The notes beneath the pieces were generated by a model. It was not told where the DNA came from and ran no database searches. It saw nothing but the letters and a program-made list of their open reading frames with translations. A stretch of 64,000 bases of DNA from Maratus speciosus. Its lineage: Eukaryota > Arthropoda > Arachnida > Araneae > Salticidae. The stretch lies in NCBI GenBank assembly GCA_963932465.1, contig OZ010793.1:366138459-366202458 (forward strand), in the 5' to 3' direction. Positions 11,725 to 23,084 of this stretch are shown one piece after another (within the stretch, counting starts at the first letter, position 1; each line of letters starts with the position of its first letter). Made by a program: the position numbers and the translations under genes.

Positions 11725-12495
11725 TTGATCTAATCAGACACTACATAATATGAACTTTAAAAAGTTCGCCATTTACTTAAAAGGTGACAAATAATAATAA
11801 TACAGATGTTACAAGTTTAAAAATATATATTTTATTTAAATTTCAGAGTGTTTTCGGTCTTCATTTCCGCAGCCATCGTCAGAGAATATTTTCATTAATT
11901 GCTGTTCCATTTATTCAAAAACGTCACTTCGCTTGAAATGGGAGAGTCTATAATTTTTAGGGTGGCTGGAAGTAGAAGTAGTAGTGTTTTGGATTAAACT
12001 TATGTCGATAAAAATATTTAACAGCCGTCCCATTCATTTTTAATGCGTCACTTTGTTTAATACATTTTTTTAACATTTACACAAGTTTAATCTGAAGCAC
12101 TACTACTTCTACTATTTTCCAGCTATGAGTTTTAAACAAGGTGGCGTATATGAACAAAGTGGTGTTATTAAAAATGAATAAAACGGCAGTTAAATATTTT
12201 TCTCTATACAAGTTTAATACGAAGCATCACTACTTCTACTTCCAGCTAACCTAAGAGCTAAGAATTATAAACTCTTCAATTTCAAATGAAGTGACGTATT
12301 TGAATGAATGGAACAGCAATTAAGGAAAATATTCTCTATCGATGACTGCGGGATTGCAGACCAAAAGAGCTCAGAAGTTTAAATAAAAAATGTATTTTTA
12401 AACGTGTAGCATCTGTATTATTATTTTTCCCCTTTTAAGTAAACAGTGAACTTTTTAAAGTTTAAACTATGTAGTTTATAATGATTAGATGAGTT
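11725..12495. repeat. Long foldback (palindromic) element, about 770 bp
   Basis: The two halves are inverted copies along almost the full length, with the axis near 12110. Matching landmarks are ACTTTAAAAAGTTC near 11755 against its partner near 12460, CAGATGTTACAAG near 11803 against 12400, and GCTGTTCCATT near 11900 against 12310. In the middle, CTACTACTTCTACT-type words also face each other. Terminal words are ATCTAATCA and its complement. Transcription could give a long hairpin RNA. Confidence 0.75.
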
Positions 12496-12607
12496 ACATT
12501 TTACACAAATAATTTAGCTTACTTATTTTTCCACATTACTTAAATCTACCGTAACAAAAAATCCAAGTATCGGTCAAAAATCTACCTTATTAAAATCCGT
12601 GCGCGTA

Positions 12608-13201
12608 TCTATGTAACCTCAAAAATTTTGAAACCACAGGGTGCAGGGCTACGAAATTTGGCACACGGGTTGTAGGTGGAGGGTGGGGGTGGGGTTCATG
12701 AACGATTGGGGCAAAAAATTCGAAAATTTTAAATAGATTTTTTTTTATAATTTTATGTTCTTGACGAATTTTTGCCTTTTTTTTATGTTCAATCCGTAAT
12801 CGCGCGAGTTTTAACCAGTTGTAAATGTTTACTGCAATGTGAGACGTACCCCACGGTACAATACTAAGAAACTGTAGCGGGTTTTACGATAATTCTTTTA
12901 CCTCGCATGCAAATATTTAGAGATTATTTAAGTGCGCTTAATTATTACCTTTTTTAAAAAAATAAAGAAAGACATTTTATCCCAAACATCAACAGAACTT
13001 TTTTTTCTATTTAGTATTACTTTATTCCAAATATATCGTTTTATCGTCTGCTGCCATAGCAACATGATAATTTAAATTTCATCTAAAAAATGCACAGTCG
13101 TAGAAACATATTTTACTAAATCGAATAGTTATTGAACAACTCAACACTTTAACAGTGTAATTATTATTCTCTTCCGTGCGTAGAACGGGTTAAACAGCTA
13201 G
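12608..13201 (+). mobile_element. Short non-autonomous Helitron
   Basis: Starts TCTATGTAACC directly after A (12607) and ends in CTAG (13198-13201) before T (13202). Just inside the 3' end is a short hairpin-forming CCGTGCGTAGAACGG followed by about 11 nt. Length is 594 bp without Rep/helicase coding. The AAATTTGGCACACGGG segment near the 5' end recurs in arthropod Helitrons as I remember them, which a database search could confirm. Confidence 0.65.
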
Positions 13202-13368
13202 TATCATAATAATAAATGAAATTACTCAAAGAAACAGAGCGTATGAACAAACAGCAACTATGTGCCAGGTTGTTTAGATAATAATATTTCTAAATGAGGT
13301 TATACTTATTTACTCACATAAAAAAAAGATTAAAATTTGATGTCAAATATTAACGCGAAAACTAAATA

Positions 13369-14672
13369 CAGTAAAACCTCCATTATCCGAAGAAATTGGG
13401 GCCGACCATCTTTCAGAAAATCGAAATTTTCGGATAATCGAGAACGCTTCAATTTTAAGATTAAGGGCAAATATGTGCGTATTTCTTATTATGGTATAAC
13501 AAGTGCTTAATAAAAATAAATCAATATCAATATAGAAACAAGAATAAACTACCTGAATTTTAATTTTGAAATTAAGTACCTTTTACATATTTCATAAGCG
13601 TTTGAAACAAAGTTTTGTTTGTTGAAGTTTCGATTGCCTTTGATTTGCAGCTCTATCACGAAGTGTTTTCAATACTATTGGTTCACCAGTATCACAGTCA
13701 TTCTGCTGCTTACTGCATAAAACTTTTTCATTTTTGCAGCATCTCCCTTCATAACACTAATAGCTGCAATAACAATGCTATATTTTTGAGCTTATTTTAT
13801 CATACTCTCACGCGATTCTACGTAATTTATAATTTGAATTTTTTCTTCTATACTTAAAATACTGCAGTTTTTTTAACCATTTGGAAAAATGGTTATTGTC
13901 CTCGGTTAGTGTAGGAAATCAAAAACATATCTGAAGCGTTTTATTAGTTGAATCCCGCATTTTATTCGTTTTCTGATTGGTCTATACAGTAATCTGTATT
14001 TTCCCTTTACTTTCAACAGAGATGGATACTTCTGTTGCCACTATGACAAAAAGTAATAAAAACTACAAAAAAAATTTAATAACTCAGAAACAAATTGAGA
14101 TACAGCTTTCAAACAAATTGCATTTAAAAGTACATTTTTTTTCTCTAGACGACGTTGTAAAAAGTAATATTGTGGGATGTTTAGAAGTTTAAGAATGAAA
14201 TTTCATTTAAAATTGGTCCAGGAATATTAATGTTCAATCCATGGCATACGTAATGTATGACCAGCTCCGTAGAAGTTTAAAAATTTACAGTACCGAAAAA
14301 TGTAATCCATGGCGTACGTAATGTATGATCAACTCCGTGCGATTTTTTGTCTTAAATTTTAGTCTTTGAAAAAATCATTTTCCAAATAGTCGTTGTAATT
14401 TGTTAAAATGCATTTTTTTTTTTTTTTTTTTTTTTTTTGTACACATGATAAAAATGAAAAATTTTACTCTAGTAAAAATCTCGTACGGTATACTAGTAAT
14501 CTCAAGTTAAATTCAAAGAAATTCTAAGAAAGGGGGTCCAAAATATTTATCTGTACTCGTGGTTTGGAAAAGACCGCTTACACACGAGGAATGTGAAAGA
14601 AAAAAGAAAAAAAAAAAGCTTTAAAAATGGATTTCGGTTAACCGAGAGTTTCGAATAAAAGAGGTTCTACTG
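13369..14672. mobile_element. pogo/Tigger-type MITE, 1.3 kb
   Basis: Left end CAGTAAAACCTCCATTATCC follows TA (13367-13368). Right end is the reverse complement of CAGTAGAACCTCTTTTATTC before TA (14673-14674). Subterminal CGGATAATCGAGA and GGTTAACCGAGAG words echo other pogo elements in the window. The interior contains a fragment of repeat K (about 14015-14195) and a T-run (14409-14438), so other repeats inserted into it. No transposase seen. Confidence 0.75.
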
Positions 14673-15480
14673 TACTGAAAACGTTACAGAAAATTTATCA
14701 AACTTTGAAACAAATAGTCAAGCAAAACACAATCAAACAATATAAAAAGGAATTCTCAATTAACAAGATATATATATTTTTAATACAGGATGATCCATAA
14801 ATAATCGAAAAAGTAAAATATCGATAGTTAGAAACGTATCGACAGTAGGGCGATGCGGTTTTCACAGAAATACGCAGAAATACGTATTTATTAAACTCTT
14901 ATATTTAACTGAACCTGGTTGTTGTATTATGTAAAGCTGGAATTTTGTAATCAATTTTTAACCCATTTCCTGATGGGCTAGAAATATAAAAACTACGTTA
15001 ACAGATGTGTTTTCAATGACAATACAACATTTTAATATTATTAGAACTTGATTATAAATCCATACATTAATTTTAAGGTATTTTTCTGTTAGCGCGCCAT
15101 AGCTTATAAATCGCTAAATATTCTTTGTAACTCATACAATCGTATGCAAGTTGAAATAACGAGTTAAATTTAAAAAAAAATTAAAAAACCCGACTGCGTA
15201 AAAAGCGAACTAATTAATTATTTCTCATCAATGTGAAATTATTTTTTATATTACTTACCTATTTTTTTTTATTTACTTGTATTGATGACTTTTAAATTAT
15301 GTTTAATTGTTAGTTCCTATCTATAAACATTGTTTTGATGAGGGCTATAGATGTCTAGGATGGTTAGAGTTGCATTAAAGCTAGAGATCCTACCTACACA
15401 ACTTCCAGGTTGTTTTATATTTAAACGGAGCTTCTGACTGTAAAATAGTCGATGAAACATCGTCTTCATTTTGAAAGACC
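14673..15480. other. AT-rich spacer with unassigned repeat-like end
   Basis: ACAGGATGATCCATAAATAA (about 14785) resembles the end of a transposable element, but no partner end was found. No gene or RNA was recognised in the rest. Confidence 0.4.
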
Positions 15481-15499
15481 TATCCAATGATATGTCACT

Positions 15500-15735
15500 C
15501 AATAGGATGCGTAAAAAAAATTTTTCGTCTTTACCGCCATTTTGTATTTTACGGCCGCCATTTTGAATTTATAAAAACAAATCCTAGCCTATAACCATCG
15601 GACGGTTAAAGCGATTCGTTAGAGACCTCATTCATTAAAATCCATCCAGCCGTTGGGATGTTTCGAGTGTATAAAGAAATCCACATACCCAGATACGCAT
15701 GAAACACATAACCCTTCTTGGCAATCGGGTAAAAA
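15500..15735 (+). mobile_element. Possible non-LTR retrotransposon 3' fragment
   Basis: Two CGCCATTTTG words (about 15535, 15555) are followed by ATCCATCCAGCCGTTGGGAT and ACACATAACCC, ending GGCAATCGGGTAAAAAC. This order resembles the 3' untranslated tails of arthropod non-LTR elements as I recall them. No reverse transcriptase sequence is present. It could be an unrelated repeat. Confidence 0.3.
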
Positions 15736-15751
15736 CAATGGATTTAATGAT

Positions 15752-15840
15752 GCACCAACAAACTTTCGCTAAAGCGGTCAAAAGTGGTCAGATAAAACTG
15801 TTAAAGTGGATTTATCATGATTTAGTTTTTGTTGGTGCAA
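15752..15840. repeat. Small inverted repeat
   Basis: GCACCAACAAA (from about 15752) pairs with TTTGTTGGTGC ending 15840 across a spacer of under 70 bp that itself contains TAAAGCGG/TAAAGTGG words. A minor foldback, with no evidence of function. Confidence 0.5.
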
Positions 15841-16174
15841 TTAATACACTTAACTTCGAAATCTACCCCCGCCTGTAGGCAGGGATTTTTCCATCATGCT
15901 TAATCTTACTTCCTACCTTATTTTAAACAATTTTGCAATTTACTCTACCTACCTCAAACGGGTAAATCGTTAAAGCCAATTTAAATTTTTGGGGAACATT
16001 CCATACATTTCAAAACTCTCAGCAATACTTTCAACTCGCGGAAATATTCCTGGCAGCACTGCTACCGGTATATATCCGAGAATTGAGGAATTTTCCGTTC
16101 TTTATTTTTCCGTTTTCGGACAGAAATTTCCGTAATCTGAAAAAAGGAGTTTCTTAAAAAATACGTCTCTCGTT

Positions 16175-16252
16175 CTTCCGTGGATCTTCTTGGGTTTAAA
16201 CCTGGGACTGCGCGTTTCGAATCGAGCGTCTTAACCACTCGGCCAACGAGCA
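16175..16252 (-). pseudogene. tRNA-like sequence (Ser/Leu-type A box), degraded or SINE head
   Basis: On the minus strand GGCCGAGTGGTTAAGACGC is a near-perfect polymerase III A box of the long-variable-arm tRNAs. A degenerate B box, AGGTTTAAACC, follows at the right distance. The acceptor ends do not pair, so it is not a functional tRNA. It is best read as a tRNA pseudogene or the head of a SINE. Confidence 0.55.
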
Positions 16253-16454
16253 TTTGGCAAAAGGCGAGTTGAGATTTGACGGCGAATGAAGATATGGGTT
16301 TTCTTCAAATGGTAGATTGGTAAGGCTTGTTAAATTTCTTGTTCAGAAATCTCGGGAATTTAAACTTAATTGGGAGAACATTTCGTCGTTATTAAATAAT
16401 GGTTGGTGTTTTAATACTTATAGAATAATATAGGATAAAAATTATTACATATTA

Positions 16455-16752
16455 GACGTATCGGTACTTGTTAGTTATCCCGTCGACCAATTTCGCCAAA
16501 TTATATAAATCGCCAAACACCTTGCCAAGTTTTACAAATTGATACAATTTTTATTTTAAATAACGAAAGAACAAATAAATTAGTAAAACATTAATAAAAA
16601 TACATTTAAAACGTCCAATTAACGGTTTTATTGGCCATTATTGGCACTTAATCTTATAATTAATTAATTAATGGCAAACCATTATTGGCATTTAATCTTA
16701 CAATTTGGCGACAGTAATTTGGTCGACGGGATGACTAACAAGTATACCGACG
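16455..16752. repeat. MITE-like inverted repeat with roughly 45-bp arms
   Basis: The left arm contains ACTTGTTAGTTATCCCGTCG and the right arm the matching complement of ACTTGTTAGTCATCCCGTCG, both ending in ACGTA-type words. The interior has TTGGCGA and CGCCAAA blocks also found, diverged, at about 2440-2600. The right end abuts the start of the large Helitron at 16755, so the Helitron either targeted this edge or carries it. Confidence 0.6.
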
Positions 16753-17683
16753 TATCTATATATATAAAAGCCGTTCTCTGTGTGTATGTCCTTTATCCAA
16801 ATCTTCATTTTTTGACCGATTTGCACGAAACTTCATGTACATACGCTTTAGAACGTGGAAAAGATCACTGTATACTTTAAAAAACCATCAGACCACTATT
16901 TATCCCTTTTTTCTAGCAACTTCCATAATTTAACATTATAGAAATATCTGCTCTTTTAATTTTATAATTCAATCGCTTCTTTCTTGTTGCCACACATCTA
17001 AAACACTGCTCAATAATTTAAAAAAAATTATAACTTGTGTATTTTGTTTTATTAGCCAATAAAAATTCAGATTGTCTCGCTATATTTTTGCTGTTTTTGA
17101 AATTGACGTCATTCAAAGAAGAAAATGCACATTTTTCATGTATTTATGTAAAAACTTTAACTAAGCATGTATTAAAATGACGCAGTACCTTAGTTGGGTG
17201 TTTCTGCTGTTAAAAAATCTATTTTAATGAAGTCGTTTAAATATCAAGAAATCAATTTAGGAAAAAGATAATAATAAAAAAAAATCGTTTGCTAGATATG
17301 ACGTCAATGTCGTCAATATGATTTCAAACTGATTCTAAAAACCGGCTGCTACAATTTATTTCCAATTTCTTTCTAATGCTATCGAATACGGTTATATAAA
17401 GTACGATTTTTCTACGATTTATATTAAATAGAAATTAAAACATAGCTACTATTTTTTAGGGTAAGCTTTTTTCTTTTTTAAACAACATTTCATGAGTGAC
17501 ATTGCGATTGAACACAGCTGCGGATTTGGATTTTATGAATGGAAATATGAGTTTCCATTTAAAAATTATCGGCAATGAATCTTTGCATACATGTGTTAAA
17601 GATGCCTGATATATTTCCCGTTAATAGAACATAAATAAAAATCGTTTTTAATGTGAAACACGAATATATTTTTAACCCTTAAA

Positions 17684-17810
17684 CCAATGTCAGACGGGCG
17701 TCTTTTTTGCTGCTTTTTGCTTAAGTATTTTCCATTCACAATGCTATAGCATTGTGAATGGAAAATACTTGAGCAAAAAAGCAGCAAAAAAGAAGCCCGT
17801 CTGACATTGG
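17684..17810. repeat. Near-perfect spacerless palindrome, arms about 63 bp
   Basis: The axis lies at ATGCTA|TAGCAT (17746/17747). The arms differ at only a few positions: one A/T-run length difference, TTAAG against TTGAG, and a G/A change near the ends. CAGACGGGC and its complement sit at the tips. There is no loop, which is unusual for a MITE. It could extrude as a cruciform or be transcribed into a perfect hairpin. The left tip continues TTAACCCTTAAACC, a piggyBac-like word. Confidence 0.85.
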
Positions 17811-17956
17811 TCTTAGTATATTTGTTAGATTTCTAACAACTACAGAGAAATGTATTTTTGGTATTTTCGTTTTAGCGATCACTTATTTATCTGAGTTGCA
17901 CATTTCTCCCGCTGCGGACAAATTCTCTGAACAAATCGTGAATTAAAGGAAATATA

Positions 17957-19575
17957 CAGTGAACAAAAAAAGTATTTGCACACCACGTAAATTTGTTGTA
18001 GCATATGTATAAATAAATAAAAAGCAACTAAGAATTAAAAATACCAACACTTTTACAAAACAAATAAACATATTTAATATCTGACTTAATAATTATATTT
18101 AAAATATGAAAACATAAAAAAGTAGCATTTGCACTGCCAAAAAAATATTTGCACACTAGCAATAAAAATAGAACTAGAGGAATTATTTATAAGTTAAAAA
18201 CAGCGCTAATATTTATGCATGCCCTTTGCTCCAATTACAGCTTGTAATCGTCTGGGCATTGATTCTATTAATTTGTGACATGTTTCACTGCTGATTTGTA
18301 GCTATTCTTCCCTAAGAGCTTGCTTAAGTTCTGATTTGTTAGAAATTTTCTTTTTCCTTATTTTCACATCCGAAATATGCCATAAATTTTCAATCGGATT
18401 GAGGTGTGGTGATTGTGGTGGCGTTTTCAATTGATTTTTTACATTATAAAGCAACGATAACCTCGTAATATATGCAGTGTGTTTCGGATCGTTATCCTGT
18501 TGGAAATAATATGAATTAGGAATTCTTAATTTCAGAGTACTATTAAATAAATGATCTCGCAATATATTAATATATTGTTTAGCACTCATATTGCCTTCAA
18601 TAAAGGTCATTTCGCCAACTCCGTTAAAAGACATATGCATCCCAAAATCATTACATGACCACAGCCATGTTTTACAGTTGGTTTCAAGTTTTTAATTTGA
18701 AGAGAAGTATTTGACTTTCGCCATACAGTTTTCTTACCATCTGAGCCAAAAATAGTGAACTTGCTTTCATCGGAAAAAATAACAGTTTTCCAAAACTCTA
18801 GTGGTTTGCTGACATAAGCTTTTGCAAATTCAAGTCTTTTCACCCTATTTGTTTCACTAAAAAATGGGTTTTTTTTCGAGGGGCTCTTCCTCGAATATTT
18901 GCATCATGAAGAATATTTCTAATTGATTGTGGTGTAACTATTGTTCCCGACGTTGAAGCGACATCAACAGCCAATTCTCGAGCACTTAGAAAATGGTTTT
19001 TTGAAGATTCTTTTATGATGGCTCTCCTTTGCCTGGTATTTAGCTTTCTTGGACGCCCAGTTCGCGGCTTATTTATTGTCGAACCAGTTTATTTTTTCTT
19101 CTTACATAACGAACACTAGAAAAGTTTAGATTTAATTTTGTACATATTCCTCGGTAACTTAATCCAGAATTGTGAAGAAATATAATCTTCTCACGGGTAG
19201 CAACAAACAGTTCACACGTTTTCGGCGCCATTAGAACAAAAACTCCCCAGAATTCCTGCTCCAGTTAATATATTACGTGACTTTAAAGTGCGGGGCTAAT
19301 GTACTGCCGGACTGATATGCTAAACATTTGCATAATGTTCACATTTAATGCCTTTTTTAACAGTCAATGCTTCTTGTGCAAATACTTTTTAGGTATGAGA
19401 AAATATTAATTTATTTTTTTAAATGTGTAATATTACTGTTTAAGGAAAATGGGTAGCTATTTTTATTTTCTTCTTATTTAAATAAATGAATAATTAAGAG
19501 AATAGTATCAAATTTGCTTTCTATGGTGACTTATGCAAAAAATCGTCTGCGCGCAAATATTTTTTTTGCTCACTG
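17957..19575 (-). mobile_element. Complete Tc1-type transposon (inactive), 1619 bp
   Basis: Flanked by TA on both sides (17955-17956, 19576-19577). Terminal repeats begin CAGTGAACAAAAAAAGTATT on the left and CAGTGAGCAAAAAAAATATT as the reverse complement of the right end; similarity continues to about 27 bp. It encodes one transposase on the minus strand. Structure and length are those of a standard Tc1 element, but the gene is broken. Confidence 0.92.
18302..19231 (-). pseudogene. Tc1 transposase, frameshifted
   Basis: Begins MAPKTCELFVATREKIIFLH at 19231. A paired-like helix-turn-helix region follows, then the GRPRK AT-hook-like linker, and a second DNA-binding part with SARELAVDVA and TPQSIRNILH. 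The catalytic triad can be read: D in IFSDESKFT, D in QQDNDPKHT and E in NPIENLW, with 34 residues between the second D and the E, the Tc1 DD34E spacing. At least three frameshifts break it: after RRKNKLV, at RGRAPRKK, and near ILGCI. About 310 residues, near family length, so loss was recent. The catalytic residues survive. Confidence 0.92.
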
Positions 19576-19659
19576 TATGGGTGAATTTGATCTTCCATTT
19601 TAAAGCAATATCTATCTTTATATCAAAAGTCCTTCCGTATGGCTGAAAACGATACTATC

Positions 19660-20300
19660 ATCACTACGCTCTTATATTTTATAATGTGCAAGACACAAAT
19701 TCGGCTGTTAAGGGCCTAATTTTTTAGTTCATCATTTTCAGTAGGATTTGGTCTAAGAATGATAGACGGATATGCAATATATTAAAGCTATTCCTCAAAA
19801 ATTATCTAACTTTTTTAAAAGGCTAATCATTCAGAATTGGTTTCGCCTGATTATAGAACATTTCAGCTAATTCTATAACAAAACATGTACAACAAAATGT
19901 TATATACTAAAACTATTCGAGAAATTTGGGTGCAATTTAATAGTGCAAATTTCATCAAAATCTGTCCAGTAGAACTTTTCAAAAAGGCTAATCTTTTATA
20001 ATCGGGCTCACCTGATTATTGAACTTTCTTCTATAATTTTATAACAAAGCGACGTAAAACTATATGCAATATTTTAAAAACATCAGTGTAAAATTATCTA
20101 ATAAACAATACAAGTTCCAATGAAATCCATTCAGAATTTTAGAAAAGACTAATCTTTCATCATAGGGTTCCCCATGATTATGGAATTTCCCCCTATAATT
20201 CTATGACTAATCAGCGTATAACAATGTTACGCACCGAAACCTTAACTAAAAAACTAATAGTGCAAGTTGAATTAAAATTATTTCAGTAGAACCCAAGTTA
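19660..20300. repeat. Tandem repeat, about 163-bp units
   Basis: The block GGCTAATC(T/A)TT followed by a CTGATTAT word and TATAA(T/C)TCTATAACAAA recurs near 19822, 19988 and 20147, with a partial fourth unit upstream. Copies are well diverged. Internal arrays of this type are common in non-autonomous Helitrons, and this one lies within the composite Helitron. Confidence 0.65.
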
Positions 20301-20479
20301 TAAGCAGCATGAATGAGATTCCCACACGAAAACAAACAAATACTGAATTGTTTACAATGTTTTTGAGCAATTAAGTTAATCTTTTGTAACTGGGTTGCAG
20401 GCATATTTTAAAAAATTCAATCTTGAAAATTACTTTAAAAAACATAAAAAATCTGTAAGTTGAGATAAATTTTTCAAAC

Positions 20480-20928
20480 AATTACGGAAAGTATAATAAA
20501 ACACTCATACTACAATATATATTAAACCACTCATACTACAATATATATTAAAACACACATACACACATAAATAACGCCTGCATTCAACTGTTATTTATGT
20601 GTGTATGTGTGTTTTAATATATATTTTAGTATGAGTGTTTTATTATAATTATCGTAGATCGATGTAATAGTGAAATCTATTCATCGTTGTCCGGTCATCC
20701 AAGGCTGTCGTATAGATGGCTGGTGACTTCCCCAACATGGTTTATTAGTGAGAAATTACAGACTCAGGCATCGGCCGGAATAGCTCAGTGGTTAGAGCAG
20801 CAATCTTCTATACTGTGGTCCCGGGTTCGATTCCTGGCTCTGGCTAATTTTTCATTCCAGTTGGGCTTATTGTATTTATTGTTTATATGTCTGTATAATA
20901 TTTATATATACCTCTAATTACGGAAAGT
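20480..20928. mobile_element. Retroposon-like insertion with 13-bp TSD and tRNA-like head
   Basis: The insert 20493-20915 (423 bp) is flanked by the 13-bp direct repeat AATTACGGAAAGT (20480-20492, 20916-20928). Its left part is an inverted pair built from a SINE-tail-like sequence with ACACACATACACACATAAAT. The right part is a tRNA-like head followed by a body ending CTGTATAATATTTATATATA. Relative to the order at 40052-40262 the tail precedes the head, as if permuted. TSD length and Pol III head suggest target-primed retroposition. Confidence 0.7.
20774..20844 (+). pseudogene. tRNA-like SINE head, possible Arg(TCT) cloverleaf
   Basis: A 71-nt sequence folds plausibly. The acceptor GCCGGAA pairs with CTCTGGC with one wobble and one mismatch. 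The D arm is GCTC/GAGC and the T arm is CCGGG/CCTGG around TTCGATT. The anticodon loop CTTCTAT would read TCT, but the anticodon stem has a mismatch. A box TAGCTCAGTGGTTAGAGC and B box GGTTCGATTCC are excellent. The continuing SINE-like body and a related copy at 40198 argue for a retroposon promoter rather than a working tRNA gene. Confidence 0.65.
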
Positions 20929-21413
20929 GTTTTTTGTTTCCTTTTAGACGTTGAAATAATCGGATGCATGATGTTTAGAGATCAAATTGCAGTAAAAGCA
21001 TAATTTATGGTATGGTTAGGTTGTTGCCACCAACAATATGATGCTATGGGTTACTCATAGATATGTCTTTTCTTCATAATATTGCATTAATAGCAAACGG
21101 ATATATCTTTTTTAATTCGGTTGCAGGTATATTTAAAAATATCTCCGTGATTGAAAATTAATTTAAAATGGATCAAAAATCTGTAAATTGAGATAAGCTT
21201 TTCAAACAAATATTACTGAAAGTACTTTTTGTATTCTATTAGACGTTGGAATAATCAAATATGAGATGTTTAAAGGTCAAATTACAGTAAAAGTTAAATT
21301 TATGGTTGGGTTAGGTTGTTGCCACCAACAATATGATGCTAGAGTTATTTATAGCAATGTCTTTACTTTATAATACTGCATTAAGAGCAAACAGGTATAT
21401 CTTTCGTAATTGA

Positions 21414-21577
21414 GCTGCATGTAGGGATGAGATTTCCGCGTTTTTGCACACCGATATATTCTTAGAGAAAATGTTGTTCTCTTAAATCGCAAGAGTGTTC
21501 CGATTAAATGAGATATCATTTTCTCTAACAAAATACTGACGTACAAAAACGCGGAAAATATCATCCATGGCTGCATG
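21414..21577. mobile_element. 148-bp hAT MITE with perfect 8-bp TSD
   Basis: The element 21422-21569 starts TAGGGATGAGATTTCCGCG and ends CGCGGAAAATATCATCCATG. The arms are imperfect inverted repeats of about 25 bp, flanked by GCTGCATG (21414-21421, 21570-21577). The interior is itself partly symmetrical around AGAGAAAATG words. It interrupts the third K-related unit. Confidence 0.85.
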
Positions 21578-21805
21578 CAAATTAAAAAATATCCATGAGT
21601 GAAAATTCCTTTAAAATCCATTCAAATGGAAAATGAGATACAATTTTCAAATAAACTTCATTTGAAAGAACTTTTTACTATTCGACAGTGTGAAAAACGA
21701 AATTGTATGATGTTCATAAGTTAAGAAAAATTTCAATAAAGGCAAAATTTATGGGTTAGGTCGTTGTCATCATCAGTATAATGTCACAATTGGCATTGTG
21801 TTTGT

Positions 21806-21839
<34 letters not shown>

Positions 21840-22174
21840 TATATTCTGAATATGACTCAATGAAAGAGTCGAAACATGTAAATTTTTAATATTTTTAATG
21901 TGTTTTTTATTGAAATGACGCCTTTTAAGCAAATAACTGTACTTTAATATATGTTTTGACATTTGTTTGGAATATATATATATTATTATGGTATAGTTAA
22001 TAGTAGACGCAATTAAGACTATTTTGCTTATATTTCTTATTGGTCTTTTTAACGATTCGTGGACGAGAATGCACCAATCTCAGTTATTGTCATTGCCGTA
22101 TTATTTCATTTTAATGTATTTTACCCGGGAGGACCCTTATTATTGACACGAGCGAAGCCGGGTAGATCTGCTAG

Positions 22175-23084
22175 TTTTTAATAAAACAATTTGGTTGTTA
22201 GATGTAAAATACGAATATTATATTTTGAATTAAATTCGAGAAGAAATGTTTGCATTTTTCAATAAAATCGATTTTTTTAACTAGATTGAACTACTATATA
22301 TTTTTTAAATGTGTTCGTTTAGAATATATTTTACATGCGAATATTTTTTTTAATACTCTAAAAAATAAATTGCGAATAAGTTTAAATGAATGAGAAAATT
22401 GCTACTTTATTAAATTCGGAAGAATTATTTTCATTTGTTTGATTTTAAATAAATTAGAAATTTTAATTCATTGAATTTCCGATTTTTCATTTTAAAAATA
22501 AATTCGAACTTTGGTATTAATACAGCCAATACGCACACGTGCAAGGAATAAACGGAAATTCACCCTCTTTTTCAGACTTCCGAGAAGAATTAACGGAAAA
22601 GGCATGTTCTCTTAGGAGTACTGAAATTATTCGTTTAAAAATGACGAATGATTTAGTGTATAAAGACGAATTTTTCTAACAGTGAAGTTTTATCGAAAAA
22701 GCGTGTGATATACTTATACATATCAGATCTACGATTTCAAAAATTTACATTTCACGCGATACCAAAATTTCGTTTCAAATAATCTCGTTTTAAATTTGAT
22801 AGCTTTCACTCTAGAGTCTAGAGAATATAAAGTTGGCATTGTTGTCTACGAAAGTGAGAATAAAATGCGATATAACAACAATCAGATCGTGTCGAATCAC
22901 GGAGCGTGAAATTCAAAACAAGCATCAGAAACACATCAGATGAAAATGGTACAAAAAATGAATTTCGATCCGTTTGCAAATGGTATTAGAGATCAGTAGA
23001 AATCAGCTCGATCCCGAGCTCGGGCCCAAGATAGAGCCAAGCTCAAAGTAAAAATTTTATTTATTCACAAATTGGAGAAAGCAA
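22175..23084. other. AT-rich spacer
   Basis: No gene, RNA or clear transposon was seen. A short GC-rich GAGCTCGGGCCC stretch near 23016 resembles hAT-type subterminal sequence, but no partner end was found. Confidence 0.45.

Larger units (their letters stand above)
20390..21790 (+). repeat. K-related units in tandem, three copies
   Basis: Each unit contains TTGCAGG(C/T)ATATTT, a TTGAGATAA block, TTTTCAAACAA, AGACGTTG(A/G)AATAATC and GTTGTTGCCACCAACAATAT (21023 and 21316, 293 bp apart, with a diverged third near 21761). Copy 1 is split by an insertion at 20493-20915 and copy 3 by a hAT MITE at 21422-21569. Because copy 2 lacks both, it shows the empty sites. A T-run ends the array at about 21809-21838. 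Confidence 0.65.
16755..22174 (+). mobile_element. Large composite Helitron
   Basis: Starts TCTATATATATAAAAGCCG after A (16754), nearly the same 5' end as the short Helitron at 9618. Ends with GCGAAGCCGGGTAGATCTG and CTAG (22171-22174) before T. Between the ends lie a complete Tc1 element, a palindrome, a 160-bp tandem array, tandem K repeats with a retroposon-like insertion, and a hAT MITE. No Rep/helicase motif is visible, so it is non-autonomous. The two ends belonging to one insertion is an inference: they could be ends of two overlapping Helitrons. Confidence 0.55.

Noticed and set aside
20774..20844. A functional tRNA-Arg(TCT) gene
   Set aside because: It folds fairly well but has acceptor and anticodon-stem mismatches, a SINE body instead of a T-run terminator, lies inside a TSD-flanked insertion, and has a related copy at 40198.
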